NCBI GenBank assembly: GCA_030015575.1
Contig: CM057339.1
Location: 697,946,761-698,010,760, forward strand
Length of the DNA stretch: 64,000 bases
Origin: Agapanthus africanus
Lineage: Eukaryota; Streptophyta; Magnoliopsida; Asparagales; Amaryllidaceae
Reading direction: 5' to 3'
How positions within the stretch are numbered: the stretch's first letter is position 1; each line of letters starts with the position of its first letter. Under the pieces are notes generated by a model, which was not told the origin of the DNA, ran no database searches, and saw only the letters and a program-made list of their open reading frames with translations. Below are positions 32,914-46,767 of this stretch, piece by piece. A program made the translations under genes and the position numbers.

Positions 32914-33832
32914 TGTAAGTCTACGCTAGCGCCCCGGCCGTCTACAGACGCCAAATGCGGAACAAAAACTTTTAAACTGGCGCTATCGTATACTTTAACC
33001 CGGATCTGTCATTATTGCTAAACTAACAAACTAAGAGTGTAGAAAGGTTATACCGAACGATCCGAGTCCTTCGTTCTTCAACCATCATCCCACGCTCCGT
33101 TGCGGCTACTCCGATCTCGTCGATCTCCGATATCCTCGTCGAGGTGGCACCACATCACCGATTCTTTAAACGGGCTCCCGCCTCTGACTCGAGGCAACTC
33201 GATCGTCAAGTTTGCTAAAAGAGACGACCAAGAATGGTGTAGAGAATGAGTAGATGACTTTGTCTCTCTTCGTCCAAATCCGTGGACGATCGGTTAATGA
33301 AGTTGCCGAGGGAATTGGGTGATGGAATGAAATAAACTGTAAAATTCCATGCACCCCAAATGCTATCATAATCTTTTCACAAATGAATCAAGTAACCAAA
33401 TGAGAGAGGGGAGGGGCCTTTCTTATAAAGAGAAGGAGGAGGGTGAGTGTAGGAGCAAGAGAGTAACCTTAAGCACAAAATATCATATGTGAACACATAA
33501 TAATATATTAAGGAAAACAAGAAAGGTTTGAAATCAAAGCATGAGTCATTATTGCATTAATGACACCATTAATGCACTAATGACTCACAAGCCTCATCAT
33601 CACTTCTAGAAGCTTCTAGAATGATGACTCACCCTAACAGAAGAAAAGCTAAACCCGTCTTTAACCGAATATTAAAAGACGGCTGATAGAAAACTGGAAA
33701 CTGGCAACTTCCAAAAGTGATCCTGAAACGACTTTCAGGAAAACCCCGAAACTGTATAAATATACCCGCATTTGTATTACGACCGAATACAAATGCAACT
33801 GAGACAAAGATATTATACCTACTCAATATAAT
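32914..33832 (-). mobile_element. Solo LTR (E3 family), left part
   Basis: TGTAAGTCTACGC, then GCGCCCCGGCCGTC, close to the E3 LTR start. Inserted in the P LTR with AAGCC duplicated (32909-32913, 46515-46519). Split after ATAAT (33828-33832) by the LARD. Open frames here are not genes. Confidence 0.85.
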
Positions 33833-36800
33833 TGTAACATTTCAAAAAAGATAAAATGTTAATTTTGGGAATTTTTATAATTTAATATTATTTTATTGAA
33901 TATTTTAATATTTTGGAATTATTAAATACAAATAAATGGGGAAAATTTTTGGAAAATTCTAAAATAGGGTAAATTAGAGAATTATGACATTTTAAAGTTT
34001 TTGTGATTAATTTGACACTAATTTAGTGCTAATCGCGATTAAAAATCGCTAATCGGTTTTTAGCTTTTTGTGCAACACATGCACATATCACTTTTTCACA
34101 CTTGTGCATTTTCTTGCCATGCTTTTCATTTGGGTTTACTATTTGAGTGAGAAGGGTTTTAAAAGGAAAAAGAAAAGGAAAAGAATAAAGAAATGGGTAG
34201 TTGGTGAGAGAGAGAGGTATGGGCTTCATTGACTAAGGACTTAACCATCTCTCCCCTCATTTCCCTCCCTCTTCTCCCTTCTCCTGCTGCTGCTCCTGCA
34301 CCTCCTTTCCCTCCCCTCTTCAAGCTCCAAAACACCTCTAAAACAATCCCAAAACCCAATCTCCATTTCATTAAATGTGTGCACAATCCCTAGATCTACA
34401 CTTGGTGCTAAAGAAGCAAGGATTTTGGCCACTAGGGGCAACTCAAGAAAATTCTTGAGTTGCCAAATGAGGTATTTTCTGGACCTTAAACTTAGTTTAT
34501 GCATTTCCTTTACCCTCATATTAAGATCGAATCGATATTGTGTGATATTGTGGACTTGTGGATAACCTAGTTAGGGTTGTGATGATTTATGGGTTGTAAT
34601 ATGGAATTGAGGTCAGTAGAGGTTATACCATCACCCTAGTGTATGAATTGGAAACCCAAAACCTGAAGCTTAAACCATAATACGGATTTTAGAAACCGAT
34701 ATCGGGGAATTTATGAAATCTGTGAAGGGTATATTGAATCTGCTATCACCCGAGACACCCTAAATTAAAATTGATTGGACAGTGACACGTGCAGGCACCC
34801 AGGAAGCTAACCCCAAGACCCCAGCTCCCACTTCTTCTTCCCGGCCGCCAATTTATCCCTATTGGCCGCAAATTGCGGCCTGGGTCCCACCATTTTGGCT
34901 CGTATTGGTTATGTAGCTCCTACATGTTCATGTTAGACCCCTGGTATATATAGATTTGTATAAAGTGGCCTAGGGTAAAATCTGGGACATATTTCCTAAG
35001 TTGCTGTTTTAGATTCATGTTTCCGTATTCCGTATTTTTAATTCTGCAATTGTGGATTGTGTTTTGCCTCGACTATTTGGCGTTTATACGACGATATAGA
35101 GGATGTGTTGATGGTTTTGAAGGCGTGCCATGGGTTTTAACCTATAGGCCTCTTATCGTATCATTTTGGATTTCATGTGCCGTTTTAGCTTTGATTTGGT
35201 TTTAATGCGCATATACGATATTTTGAGGTGTAGGTACCCCATGAAGATTTCGGGACGACAAGCAAGCGCGTGGCGACGTCCACAAATGAAGACGCTAGGT
35301 GAGTAGATTATATCTACTGGGGGAAGTCGGGTGGATGGCGTATAGCACCCCCGCAGTCCGTAGTTGTTATTATATATGATAGTTAGGTGTATTATGGATA
35401 GTGTAGGGTTAGAAGTGACTAGTGTAGTTCATAGTCGCGAACCCTAGAATAGAATTACACCTACACGCACACCCTTGCATATTACTTATACTGGCACTGT
35501 GTTGATGATATTGGATGATTTTGGAGATGAGTCAATGATATTGGGCTTTGTGCCTCGAGATCGGTGATGTGATATGATTCGTATTTGGGATACGAAATGT
35601 GATTCTTGCGGGCTTGGGATGTGTGTTTACCCCCGCATGCATACTTTATTGATGGTATCGATTTATACTAGACATAGAATAGTACCCCAGATTATATGAT
35701 ATGTTGATAGTGATACCTGAAGTGTGATGAGATAGTGTGATATTGACCCGTACCCAGCTATTGGGATGTCGTACGACGATCTACCGTATGAGCTTTACAT
35801 TGATGATAGATCCGCACTCATGACTTGAGGATGTCATATGATATACTGTATCGTACGCGATACTATTGAGGCGGAATCACCGACTATTATATCTATATAT
35901 ATATCGACTCAGATGTTAGGTGGTTTCCTTACCTGTAGCTCAGCTTGTTAGTTCAGCTGTATAGTTTAGTGTAGTTGTTAGATTAGATTAGACTCCTACC
36001 TATTTCAAAACTAGCGGGTCGTGGGTATTTTAAAAGACAGGTCAAGGGATCTACGGACATTTCAAAAGGCGTATCTTTTCATAAAAACACCGTAGCCCCT
36101 ATTTTCAAAACCCCATGATTCGTGATATTTCAAAAGGCACCATTTGTAGGACTTATATTAGATTAATGCAGATTAGTTATAGTTGCGTCTAGATTCAGCT
36201 CCCACTTTTTTTGTGGTTCGCTTTGCATCGCATTCTTATATTATGTTTCATACTCCATTATTGATATCATGCTGTTAGGACACCAGCACCATTACCGATG
36301 TTGCGTATGTACCACGTACACTTACTTGCCGGCTCACACACATCTTCATCGGTAATTGCCATGTCACGTACACCTTAGAAAATACTATTGCTTGACATAA
36401 CCTATTAGCTAATAGTTTAGACATTGTAGTTATTACCTGCTACTTCATGCATACTGATATTCATTGTTATGCCGCATTCATGGATTCTCATGCATATATT
36501 CACTATTTTACGTGTTACTGAGGTTTTGGATTTGGATTTCCGTGAGATTTTCTGGATTTGGAGGAAAACCGCAAAAACATAGATAAACATTTTCTCTCTT
36601 TTAAAATAAAAAGTGCGGTTTTCCCATGATGTATGAGTCGTCCACCATGAGTTTGCTGATGGATTTGGAAACCCGATTCGAGGAGACGGATGAACCGTTT
36701 CGGGTACATGGTGGACCCGGTGCGGTACCCCGGGGCAAGATGAATGTGGTGATGACGTTGAGCCTGGCAGGGGAGCACTACCGACCGGTGATTTTACCTG

Positions 36801-37909
36801 ACGCGTCGGATATCCGGAGGATACCGTCGTGGTCTTGAGATTGATGGTAGGGGCCGGTCTGGACTGACGGCGCCCTAGATTTTGTGATTGTGATACAGAG
36901 ATATCGGGATATTTGGATTACGTTTTGTGCCGATGTTAGGCACTGTTTTATGCTGATTTCATTATGATACCTCATTTTAAAAATACAAAGGAAATCTCAC
37001 TAAAGTATGAAAACAGTTTCTTCATTTACATGTATTATGTTCTCATGCATTCATACCTCATTCTTATGTTATATTGCTACCTGAGGCACTGACACAGGCA
37101 CAGGAGATTACACTCGGGTTAGATATTTACCCTAGCCTTGTTATAGGCTGCATGTTTTATATTGAGGATTTTGTACTGATCGTTTTGACCTAGGATTATG
37201 TCTTGCGTTCTGTTTCTGCTTGTAGTTATTCTCTATTCACGAGTTGGCAACTCACCCCCGTTGTGCCACAGTTCTTGCAGGTTTTGCCGTACAGGTTCCT
37301 TTGCGGCATTTCTGGCACATTGCTTCCTTGCGGGTGAATTGCATTTGGTAGGTGGTTCCTTTTGCATCAAAACCACCATTGTACTTATATTATTCTTTGT
37401 ATCTAGAATTTCCATCAACCAAATTTGTTTATTGTTTCAGATTCAGACTTTAGTGATGTTTTATTTGGCCTTAGAGTCGCGCTTAGTAGTATTGCGGTTT
37501 TCATGCTTACTGTGTTTCTTTTGGATCGATCCTCGCCTTTCGGCGTTGTATATTATATTGCATGTGTGGTTGTGACCGTCAATTGACGAAGAGCTAGCTC
37601 CCGCTTGGGGATGCCTTTTATCATTGTATATATGTTATGCTTGTTGTATCCCGTTCGGGGCCAGTATTTACAAAAGAAACTCTGCCGAAATTTTTAGAAA
37701 AGACTTTACCTTTTAAAAATGCACCTTCGGCTTAGTTATTTAAAAACCTCGACTTCAAACATATTTTCCTTCACTTCTTTAAACCAGTTTTCTTCACTTA
37801 CTCTTAAAATGGTTTTAGATTTCTGGGCTTTGGCTTACTTGGATCAGATGGAGTCCTATAGATTTCATATGGTTCGAGGGCCAGTCACGTGCTCTTTCGG
37901 GTCGTGACA
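33833..37909 (+). repeat. LARD 5' LTR
   Basis: 4077 bp. A perfect inverted repeat GGCCGCAA-A-TTGCGGCC lies at 34864-34880, upstream of a TATATATA (34945-34952). Small open frames (for example 37198-37575) have no family features and occur equally in the 3' LTR. Confidence 0.9.
34945..34952 (+). promoter_or_regulatory. LARD candidate TATA box
   Basis: TATATATA in a GC-richer context about 1.1 kb into the LTR; copy at 42337-42344. Start site not determinable. Confidence 0.3.
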
Positions 37910-37913
37910 AAGT

Positions 37914-37928
37914 TGGTATCAGAGCGCT
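37914..37928 (+). other. LARD primer binding site
   Basis: TGGTATCAGAGCGCT, four bases after the LTR; complementary to the initiator tRNA-Met 3' end. Confidence 0.8.
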
Positions 37929-40900
37929 AGGTTGACCTTGGTTCGAGTCTAAGTTTGACTATGTGGAGCCTAGGGCGTTTATATATATACGGAACTTAGG
38001 CTTGACCTTACGGAACTTAGACTTAGTCGAGGGGGTATTAGACCCGAACTTTCGTCGTATAGGATGACCCTTGGTTGATGGAATAGGTGACTAAAGTAGA
38101 GTGACGTACCGTTGGTATGTTCCGCGGCATACTTACGACACGCCACTCCGCTTAAGGAACCTTAGGATGTACATATTTTCGAGATCAGTGATTCTCTTTA
38201 TATCCATGATTATACATCCAATTGAGATCCCCGATTCTATTAGTCCATGATCATACCTTCATTGATGCTGTTCCTTCTTATGATCGTGTATCCACTCTGG
38301 ATCTGTTGTTTCCTTTCTTGCCATTGATCTGCTCTCTTCGATACTCGATTGAGGTTCCTGTCGCCATGTTTGAGCGCAGTTTGGGCTGCTGCTAGGGTTA
38401 CGGTCAGTGCGAGCTCGTCTGGTACGAGGGCTAACCATTGTGTTTTCTGGTGACATGGGAACGTCTCGAGTTAGTATTGATGACTGTGACCTCAAGTGGA
38501 GGCGAGTGCTTGGTTTTGCACCGGATGATCGGGCCATTGTTAGAGCTGCCAGTTGAGAGAGGACTGTTGATGTACATCATACCTCAGAGATTATGATGTC
38601 GCCTACCGTGCAGACAGAGGGACCAGCTGTTGCTAAGATTGACGGGATGTCGCTTTCGGAGCTTACGAGCTTAGATTGTCGGAGCTTCCAGACAGATATG
38701 AGACAGATTATAGCTAGTCTACTCGATTTGAGAGACGAAGGTGATTTGTCCGATTTATGCACCGGAGCGGGCCCAGTTGAGTTGAAGATTTCCAGTGTGG
38801 AGAGTCTTACTCAGATCTAGGGCAGACCGATTCAGAGATGACCGCCAATGCGTCGTCTTTCCTGGAGGATTGAGGCGCTGTTCGGCGTGCAGGTGAATGA
38901 GCCAGTTGCTGCTGCAAATGACGAGATATCGCCCAGATGGTTGGAGCTGCTGCAGCGTGAGCATATACTTAGAGAGATGATAGCGAGTCGCCAGTCACCT
39001 GAGGATGAATGACTAGGACATTTAGTTCGTCCGTTTACCGATGCGAGGTCATCAGATAGATTGATTCCAGCTAGAGACGACTTCACGCAGATTCGTTGAG
39101 AGTCGATTGAGACGATCGAATGTCAGGAGCCCATTTTCCAAGTTTAAAGTATATGGAAAGACATGCAGGTGATTCTATGGACCCTCTAGAAGAATGAAAC
39201 CCTAACTCGACTTAATGACCGTGTGAAAGTCTTTGAACCTTAGGGTTTACGGCAGTTCCGCGGCGCCATTAGTGAGGCTTGGGTTTGCCCTTCTACGGCT
39301 GGACCACCGACGCTGAGGCATGTACTCGATACTATTAAACTGTACTCAAGATGTTGATCTCTTGGGGGATTATAAGGTTCTGACGAGTCGATCGAATGTT
39401 TCGACATCATTCGGATATCATGTGATGGGATGCATTGCTTGGGAGACTCCAGATACGAGTATAGCCGTTGGAGCATAGTCCATGCAGCCACGATGAGACG
39501 AGTCCGAATCAGTCGACATTGAAGCAGAGTGAAGAAAAGAGTTCGCAAGAGATTTCGACGAGATGACGTCCCACTCCGCTGACATTAGAGATGTGATACA
39601 CACCCAGAGGCGTTGTATATGGATATATCTTCCAGAAAGAAGCGCGATAAGTATGGAGCCGTTCCGGAACAAGAATTTGCTTCAGCAAGGGATGATGACT
39701 TCTGGGCAATTCGGCAGGGATGAGATTTGAGAGAGACTTCGACATGACCTTTCTGGAATACTATACGAGAAGACCCGACCCAGGAGTGGTCATATTGCGC
39801 ACAACCAGCAGGCCAGAGTTAGCATTGTCGACGAGGTAGTTGACCAGATTCGGATAAAGGAACTTACCCAGATGCGTTGCGAATCGATCAAGGACGGACG
39901 AGTATTGAGTATTCCTCCGATGGTTGGGACGTGTTCCCGAGGGCCTGTTCGGCCTGACATCTTCTACAGAATGATGAAGCTACAGAGTACGCGATTTCGA
40001 GTCCGTGTGAGAGACTTCAGATTGACCGTGGCCGAGAACAGTGCAGTGCGTAGATATGCATGGCGTGACGTCATAGTGGACGACGATAGAGACAGGTGGA
40101 ACCAGAGGTTCGGGCGAGACGCTGACGAGCTGTCATTGCTTCCCGTCGAGACCAGAGGTCAGATATGCTTACAGAGGCATTGGGATGCAACCAGATTCCG
40201 AGAAATATTGTGCTGAGGACACAGATGTCTATCGAGTGAGAAGAGATTATGCAGGAGAGCCAGCCTCTGTACAGTTCGGCATAGGCAAGATCGGAAGAGA
40301 CCTTGAGCAGGATTCCTTCCAGGACATTGCTGCAATGATGTTTGCACCCAGGATCAGATATGTGACGTGCATTCAGAGAGCCAGAGGCCGACGCCAGTGA
40401 TGGGCTGCCTCACGAGTGGTCGTGAGGATTGACCGATAGGTGACCAGAGAAGTGCCAGAACGGAATCGTCCCCGTTAGCACACCTGACAGGGCCGATGAG
40501 CCGATTGACTGCGAGATAGGTAATCCTCAGAGAAGATAAGGACCCAGAGTCAGAGGGCGCCAGACCGTGAGCAAGAGACAAGTAGATATCTTGCGCTGCT
40601 AGCAGTGAATGCACCGACTCCTTCTCGACCTCGAAGGAGGAACTACCGACGACGGTACTATGATTTGTGATTTTGTGATTCGATTATCACGTATCCGTCA
40701 TTTTGGATTTCGGTATTTTGGGCGTTCTGTTTGCATGATTTAGTTTTGATGACTGAGTTTCATGATATTTGTTTCATGCACCCACTGGATATTTATATTT
40801 TGCGCAGAGTTATTACATTCGAGGTTTTGATTGTGAATTCACGCCCACCTTATACAGTGATTTGATTTACACTTCCAGCAGAGTTTTCATGCACCTTTAG

Positions 40901-41211
40901 TGTTTTGATATACGATTTTGGTGCACGCCAGATGCACTAAATCGGGATTCTTCGTGCATGTTACATGCACCTGATTTGGTTGCTGTCAGGCACACACGTT
41001 GCCTATGACAGATGTTTCGTGCACATCCGTTGCACCTAGATGTTGTTTTGTACACCTGTATGACACATATATGGATTTTGATTCCTTGCGCACCAGACGC
41101 ATAGGATATTCTCTATGTATTGATGTCTTCGGAGCCCCGACAAATTGGAGTATTATAAAAATTGTTTTAGTATTGGGGGTTTAAATTTAAATTCGGGGAC
41201 CGAATTTCTTT

Positions 41212-41224
41212 AAGGGGGGTAGAT
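41212..41224 (+). other. LARD polypurine tract
   Basis: AAGGGGGGTAGAT directly before the 3' LTR. Confidence 0.8.
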
Positions 41225-44200
41225 TGTAACATTTCAAAAAAGATAAAATGTTAATTTTGGGAATTTTTATAATTTAATATTATTTTATTGAATATTTTAA
41301 TATTTTGGAATTATTAAATACAAATAAATGGGGAAAATTTTTGGAAAATTCTAAAATAGGGTAAATTAGAGAATTATGACATTTTAAAGTTTTTGTGATT
41401 AATTTGACACTAATTTAGTGCTAATCGCGATTAAAAATCGCTAATCGGTTTTTAGCTTTTTGTGCAACACATGCACATATCACTTTTTCACACTTGTGCA
41501 TTTTCTTGCCATGCTTTTCATTTGGGTTTACTATTTGAGTGAGAAGGGTTTTAAAAGGAAAAAGAAAAGGAAAAGAATAAAGAAATGGGTAGTTGGTGAG
41601 AGAGAGAGGTATGGGCTTCATTGACTAAGGACTTAACCATCTCTCCCCTCATTTCCCTCCCTCTTCTCCCTTCTCCTGCTGCTGCTCCTGCACCTCCTTT
41701 CCCTCCCCTCTTCAAGCTCCAAAACACCTCTAAAACAATCCCAAAACCCAATCTCCATTTCATTAAATGTGTGCACAATCCCTAGATCTACACTTGGTGC
41801 TAAAGAAGCAAGGATTTTGGCCACTAGGGGCAACTCAAGAAAATTCTTGAGTTGCCAAATGAGGTATTTTCTGGACCTTAAACTTAGTTTATGCATTTCC
41901 TTTACCCTCATATTAAGATCGAATCGATATTGTGTGATATTGTGGACTTGTGGATAACCTAGTTAGGGTTGTGATGATTTATGGGTTGTAATATGGAATT
42001 GAGGTCAGTAGAGGTTATACCATCACCCTAGTGTATGAATTGGAAACCCAAAACCTGAAGCTTAAACCATAATACGGATTTTAGAAACCGATATCGGGGA
42101 ATTTATGAAATCTGTGAAGGGTATATTGAATCTGCTATCACCCGAGACACCCTAAATTAAAATTGATTGGACAGTGACACGTGCAGGCACCCAGGAAGCT
42201 AACCCCAAGACCCCAGCTCCCACTTCTTCTTCCCGGCCGCCAATTTATCCCTATTGGCCGCAAATTGCGGCCTGGGTCCCACCATTTTGGCTCGTATTGG
42301 TTATGTAGCTCCTACATGTTCATGTTAGACCCCTGGTATATATAGATTTGTATAAAGTGGCCTAGGGTAAAATCTGGGACATATTTCCTAAGTTGCTGTT
42401 TTAGATTCATGTTTCCGTATTCCGTATTTTTAATTCTGCAATTGTGGATTGTGTTTTGCCTCGACTATTTGGCGTTTATACGACGATATAGAGGATGTGT
42501 TGATGGTTTTGAAGGCGTGCCATGGGTTTTAACCTATAGGCCTCTTATCGTATCATTTTGGATTTCATGTGCCGTTTTAGCTTTGATTTGGTTTTAATGC
42601 GCATATACGATATTTTGAGGTGTAGGTACCCCATGAAGATTTCGGGACGACAAGCAAGCGCGTGGCGACGTCCACAAATGAAGACGCTAGGTGAGTAGAT
42701 TATATCTACTGGGGGAAGTCGGGTGGATGGCGTATAGCACCCCCGCAGTCCGTAGTTGTTATTATATATGATAGTTAGGTGTATTATGGATAGTGTAGGG
42801 TTAGAAGTGACTAGTGTAGTTCATAGTCGCGAACCCTAGAATAGAATTACACCTACACGCACACCCTTGCATATTACTTATACTGGCACTGTGTTGATGA
42901 TATTGGATGATTTTGGAGATGAGTCAATGATATTGGGCTTTGTGCCTCGAGATCGGTGATGTGATATGATTCGTATTTGGGATACGAAATGTGATTCTTG
43001 CGGGCTTGGGATGTGTGTTTACCCCCGCATGCATACTTTATTGATGGTATCGATTTATACTAGACATAGAATAGTACCCCAGATTATATGATATGTTGAT
43101 AGTGATACCTGAAGTGTGATGAGATAGTGTGATATTGACCCGTACCCAGCTATTGGGATGCCGTACGACGATCTACCGTATGAGCTTTACATTGATGATA
43201 GATCCGCACTCATGACTTGAGGATGTCATATGATATACTGTATCGTACGCGATACTATTGAGGCGGAATCACCGACTATTATATCTATATATATATCGAC
43301 TCAGATGTTAGGCGGTTTCCTTACCTGTAGCTCAGCTTGTTAGTTCAGCTGTATAGTTTAGTGTAGTTGTTAGATTAGATTAGACTCCTACCTATTTCAA
43401 AACTAGCGGGTCGTGGGTATTTTAAAAGACAGGTCAAGGGATCTACGGACATTTCAAAAGGCGTATCTTTTCATAAAAACACCGTAGCCCCTATTTTCAA
43501 AACCCCATGATTCGTGATATTTCAAAAGGCACCATTTGTAGGACTTATATTAGATTAATGCAGATTAGTTATAGTTGCGTCTAGATTCAGCTCCCACTTT
43601 TTTTGTGGTTCGCTTTGCATCGCATTCTTATATTATGTTTCATACTCCATTATTGATATCATGCTGTTAGGACACCAGCACCATTACCGATGTTGCGTAT
43701 GTACCACGTACACTTACTTGCCGGCTCACACACATCTTCATCGGTAATTGCCATGTCACGTACACCTTAGAAAATACTATTGCTTGACATAACCTATTAG
43801 CTAATAGTTTAGACATTGTAGTTATTACCTGCTACTTCATGCATACTGATATTCATTGTTATGCCGCATTCATGGATTCTCATGCATATATTCACTATTT
43901 TACGTGTTACTGAGGTTTTGGATTTGGATTTCCGTGAGATTTTCTGGATTTGGAGGAAAACCGCAAAAACATAGATAAACATTTTCTCTCTTTTAAAATA
44001 AAAAGTGCGGTTTTCCCATGATGTATGAGTCGTCCACCATGAGTTTGCTGATGGATTTGGAAACCCGATTCGAGAAGACGGATGAACCGTTTCGGGTACA
44101 TGGTGGACCCGGTGCGGTACCCCGGGGCAAGATGAATGTGGTGATGACGTTGAGCCTGGCAGGGGAGCACTACCGACCGGTGATTTTACCTGACGCGTCG

Positions 44201-45301
44201 GATATCCGGAGGATACCGTCGTGGTCTTGAGATTGATGGTAGGGGCCGGTCTGGACTGACGGCGCCCTAGATTTTGTGATTGTGATACAGAGATATCGGG
44301 ATATTTGGATTACGTTTTGTGCCGATGTTAGGCACTGTTTTATGCTGATTTCATTATGATACCTCATTTTAAAAATACAAAGGAAATCTCACTAAAGTAT
44401 GAAAACAGTTTCTTCATTTACATGTATTATGTTCTCATGCATTCATACCTCATTCTTATGTTATATTGCTACCTGAGGCACTGACACAGGCACAGGAGAT
44501 TACACTCGGGTTAGATATTTACCCTAGCCTTGTTATAGGCTGCATGTTTTATATTGAGGATTTTGTACTGATCGTTTTGACCTAGGATTATGTCTTGCGT
44601 TCTGTTTCTGCTTGTAGTTATTCTCTATTCACGAGTTGGCAACTCACCCCCGTTGTGCCACAGTTCTTGCAGGTTTTGCCGTACAGGTTCCTTTGCGGCA
44701 TTTCTGGCACATTGCTTCCTTGCGGGTGAATTGCATTTGGTAGGTGGTTCCTTTTGCATCAAAACCACCATTGTACTTATATTATTCTTTGTATCTAGAA
44801 TTTCCATCAACCAAATTTGTTTATTGTTTCAGATTCAGACTTTAGTGATGTTTTATTTGGCCTTAGAGTCGCGCTTAGTAGTATTGCGGTTTTCATGCTT
44901 ACTGTGTTTCTTTTGGATCGATCCTCGCCTTTCGGCGTTGTATATTATATTGCATGTGTGGTTGTGACCGTCAATTGACGAAGAGCTAGCTCCCGCTTGG
45001 GGATGCCTTTTATCATTGTATATATGTTATGCTTGTTGTATCCCGTTCGGGGCCAGTATTTACAAAAGAAACTCTGCCGAAATTTTTAGAAAAGACTTTA
45101 CCTTTTAAAAATGCACCTTCGGCTTAGTTATTTAAAAACCTCGACTTCAAACATATTTTCCTTCACTTCTTTAAACCAGTTTTCTTCACTTACTCTTAAA
45201 ATGGTTTTAGATTTCTGGGCTTTGGCTTACTTGGATCAGATGGAGTCCTATAGATTTCATATGGTTCGAGGGCCAGTCACGTGCTCTTTCGGGTCGTGAC
45301 A
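41225..45301 (+). repeat. LARD 3' LTR
   Basis: 4077 bp, same length as the 5' LTR, constant offset 7392. I found three substitutions between the copies. Confidence 0.92.
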
Positions 45302-46514
45302 ATAATACTCGGATCCGGCTTAAACCAAAGCCGACCAGTATTATCTGCCCGAAAAATAACACGTGCGTAAACGCACGTGCATTTTCCGAACCCTGCCATA
45401 AAACCATACGGTCTCTACAACGTTTCGCCCGAACTTGGGAAACTGTCTGTGGGGGACTCTAATGACTCGTCAGTACCCTGGCAGTGGGTTTAACCACAAA
45501 CCGTCAGCGGCACTAGCTATGCGTAACGGCTGCCCATGGACTGACCTTAAGGGAAGCTGATGAGCGAACTCAAGGGAGGCCGATGAGTGAACTCATCCAG
45601 AAACCCTACTGAGCCTAACAGTGACAATGTATATACAGTCCGGTCCGTTCGTCAATGAGTATCGCATATCTGCCTAGGGGGCTAGTAACGTCAGACCCCC
45701 AATAGCAGTATAAGTCATGTCGGAGTGAAGCCCAATAACACCCTGAGATACTACTGGAGTACCTACTAGTAAATCTCCTGCCATGGCCATGGACTTTGTG
45801 TAATGGCTCTCCTAGACACAGTACGACCTCGCCCCCAATACCGGGAGAGACGAATCCCCTGCCGATCCGCTCACGTGCCTCCATATGGCTCTGGACTGTA
45901 CCCAAAAGCTACCTGTTTGCACGACTCCTTTGAGCCGTGGTAGGGTAGAAATCAAAGCACAGTGGGAACTCACACGAGACAAATGACGACCTCAGGTCGA
46001 TGAACTAACCTGTACACATGTCACCAGGGAACTGCTATCTGACGGTAGATATAATACTAACTAGCAGATTCCCGGCGAGTCCTGTCCGGTGTACTCATAA
46101 CCCAATGAGCACCTGTATACATCTTAGGTGATCCAACTGACACCAGTGGCTTGTGAGACCGGCCACCGCCCTTCGTCGGGGTCTCGACTGTATACACTAG
46201 TCTACTCCGGAGTATCGATGCCCTGTCTCGAAACTCCCACGACTAGGGACCACAATTAAGGATATGCGTATAAACCACCCAACTCTCACTTATATGATCG
46301 CCATCATACTGTTGGTGGTAAAGCAAGATCCTAAGGGCTCTATCAAAGTGTAACATGCAATCAGTCACCTGAACATGTACACGACTGATAAAGGCAAACC
46401 AGATAGCATACTATCATCTCGAGTAAGACTGTCCTACCGGGATAGGTCCTTCGCAATCATTGCAATCACGTACCTGCGATCCAATAATTGACTATGAGGG
46501 CACTATCTCCAACA
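45302..46514 (-). mobile_element. Solo LTR (E3 family), right part
   Basis: Starts with the ATAAT duplication and continues ACTCGGATCCGGCTTAAACC, matching E3 LTRs, to CTATCTCCAACA. Joined length about 2.13 kb, equal to the E3 LTRs, with no internal sequence, so it is a solo LTR left by LTR-LTR recombination. Confidence 0.85.
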
Positions 46515-46762
46515 AAGCCGACGCTAGAGCCCGGGAATTAATTTGGACAGCGAGGGGTCTTCGTTGCGGAGCTATGGAGGTGGAGCACCGGATCTACAAA
46601 GGTTGTATTTCCGTATTATTGTAGTTAAGTGTTAACTAGTTTCATTATTCGCCTAAACATCTAGCCGACGATCCGTATTAGGGTCTCTCGGCACCCATAA
46701 ATTTTTATATTGGCATGTTCGATGCCTTGTGAGACCTCCTTATAGTGCCTAGGAACCCTACA
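46515..46762 (+). repeat. Second full P LTR, right part
   Basis: AAGCC duplicate, then GACGCTAGAGCCC to CCTACA at 46762, matching 23511-23753. Followed by CCTAT (46763-46767), the right target duplication in E2. Confidence 0.88.
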
Positions 46763-46767
46763 CCTAT

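Larger units (their letters stand above)
37910..41224 (+). other. LARD interior, no enzyme domains
   Basis: 3315 bp. Open frames are short (38593-38820, 39872-40216 and others) and none shows zinc knuckle, protease, RT or integrase motifs. 38400-38820 and 39870-40390 are acidic/arginine-rich and could be decayed gag, but I cannot identify it. 39174-39340 matches the P leader. 40770-41100 repeats GTGCAC and ATGCACC words. Confidence 0.7.
33833..45301 (+). mobile_element. LARD-like LTR element, 11.5 kb, non-coding
   Basis: Two 4077-bp LTRs (33833-37909, 41225-45301), PBS, a 3.3-kb interior and a PPT, flanked by a perfect ATAAT duplication (33828-33832, 45302-45306). LTRs run TGTAACA...GTGACA, an opening and PBS (TGGTATCAGAGCGCT) usual for plant Ty3/gypsy elements. 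The interior has no protease, RT, RNase H or integrase, so it must be mobilised in trans. Size and plan fit large retrotransposon derivatives known from grasses (LTRs near 4.4 kb, interior near 3.5 kb). LTR differences I found: 35769/43161, 35930/43322 and 36694/44086, so the insertion is very young. Confidence 0.88.

Noticed and set aside
37198..37575. 125-codon hydrophobic frame in the LARD LTR
   Set aside because: Repeated in the 3' LTR simply because the LTRs are identical; LTR position, no domain, so not called as a membrane protein.
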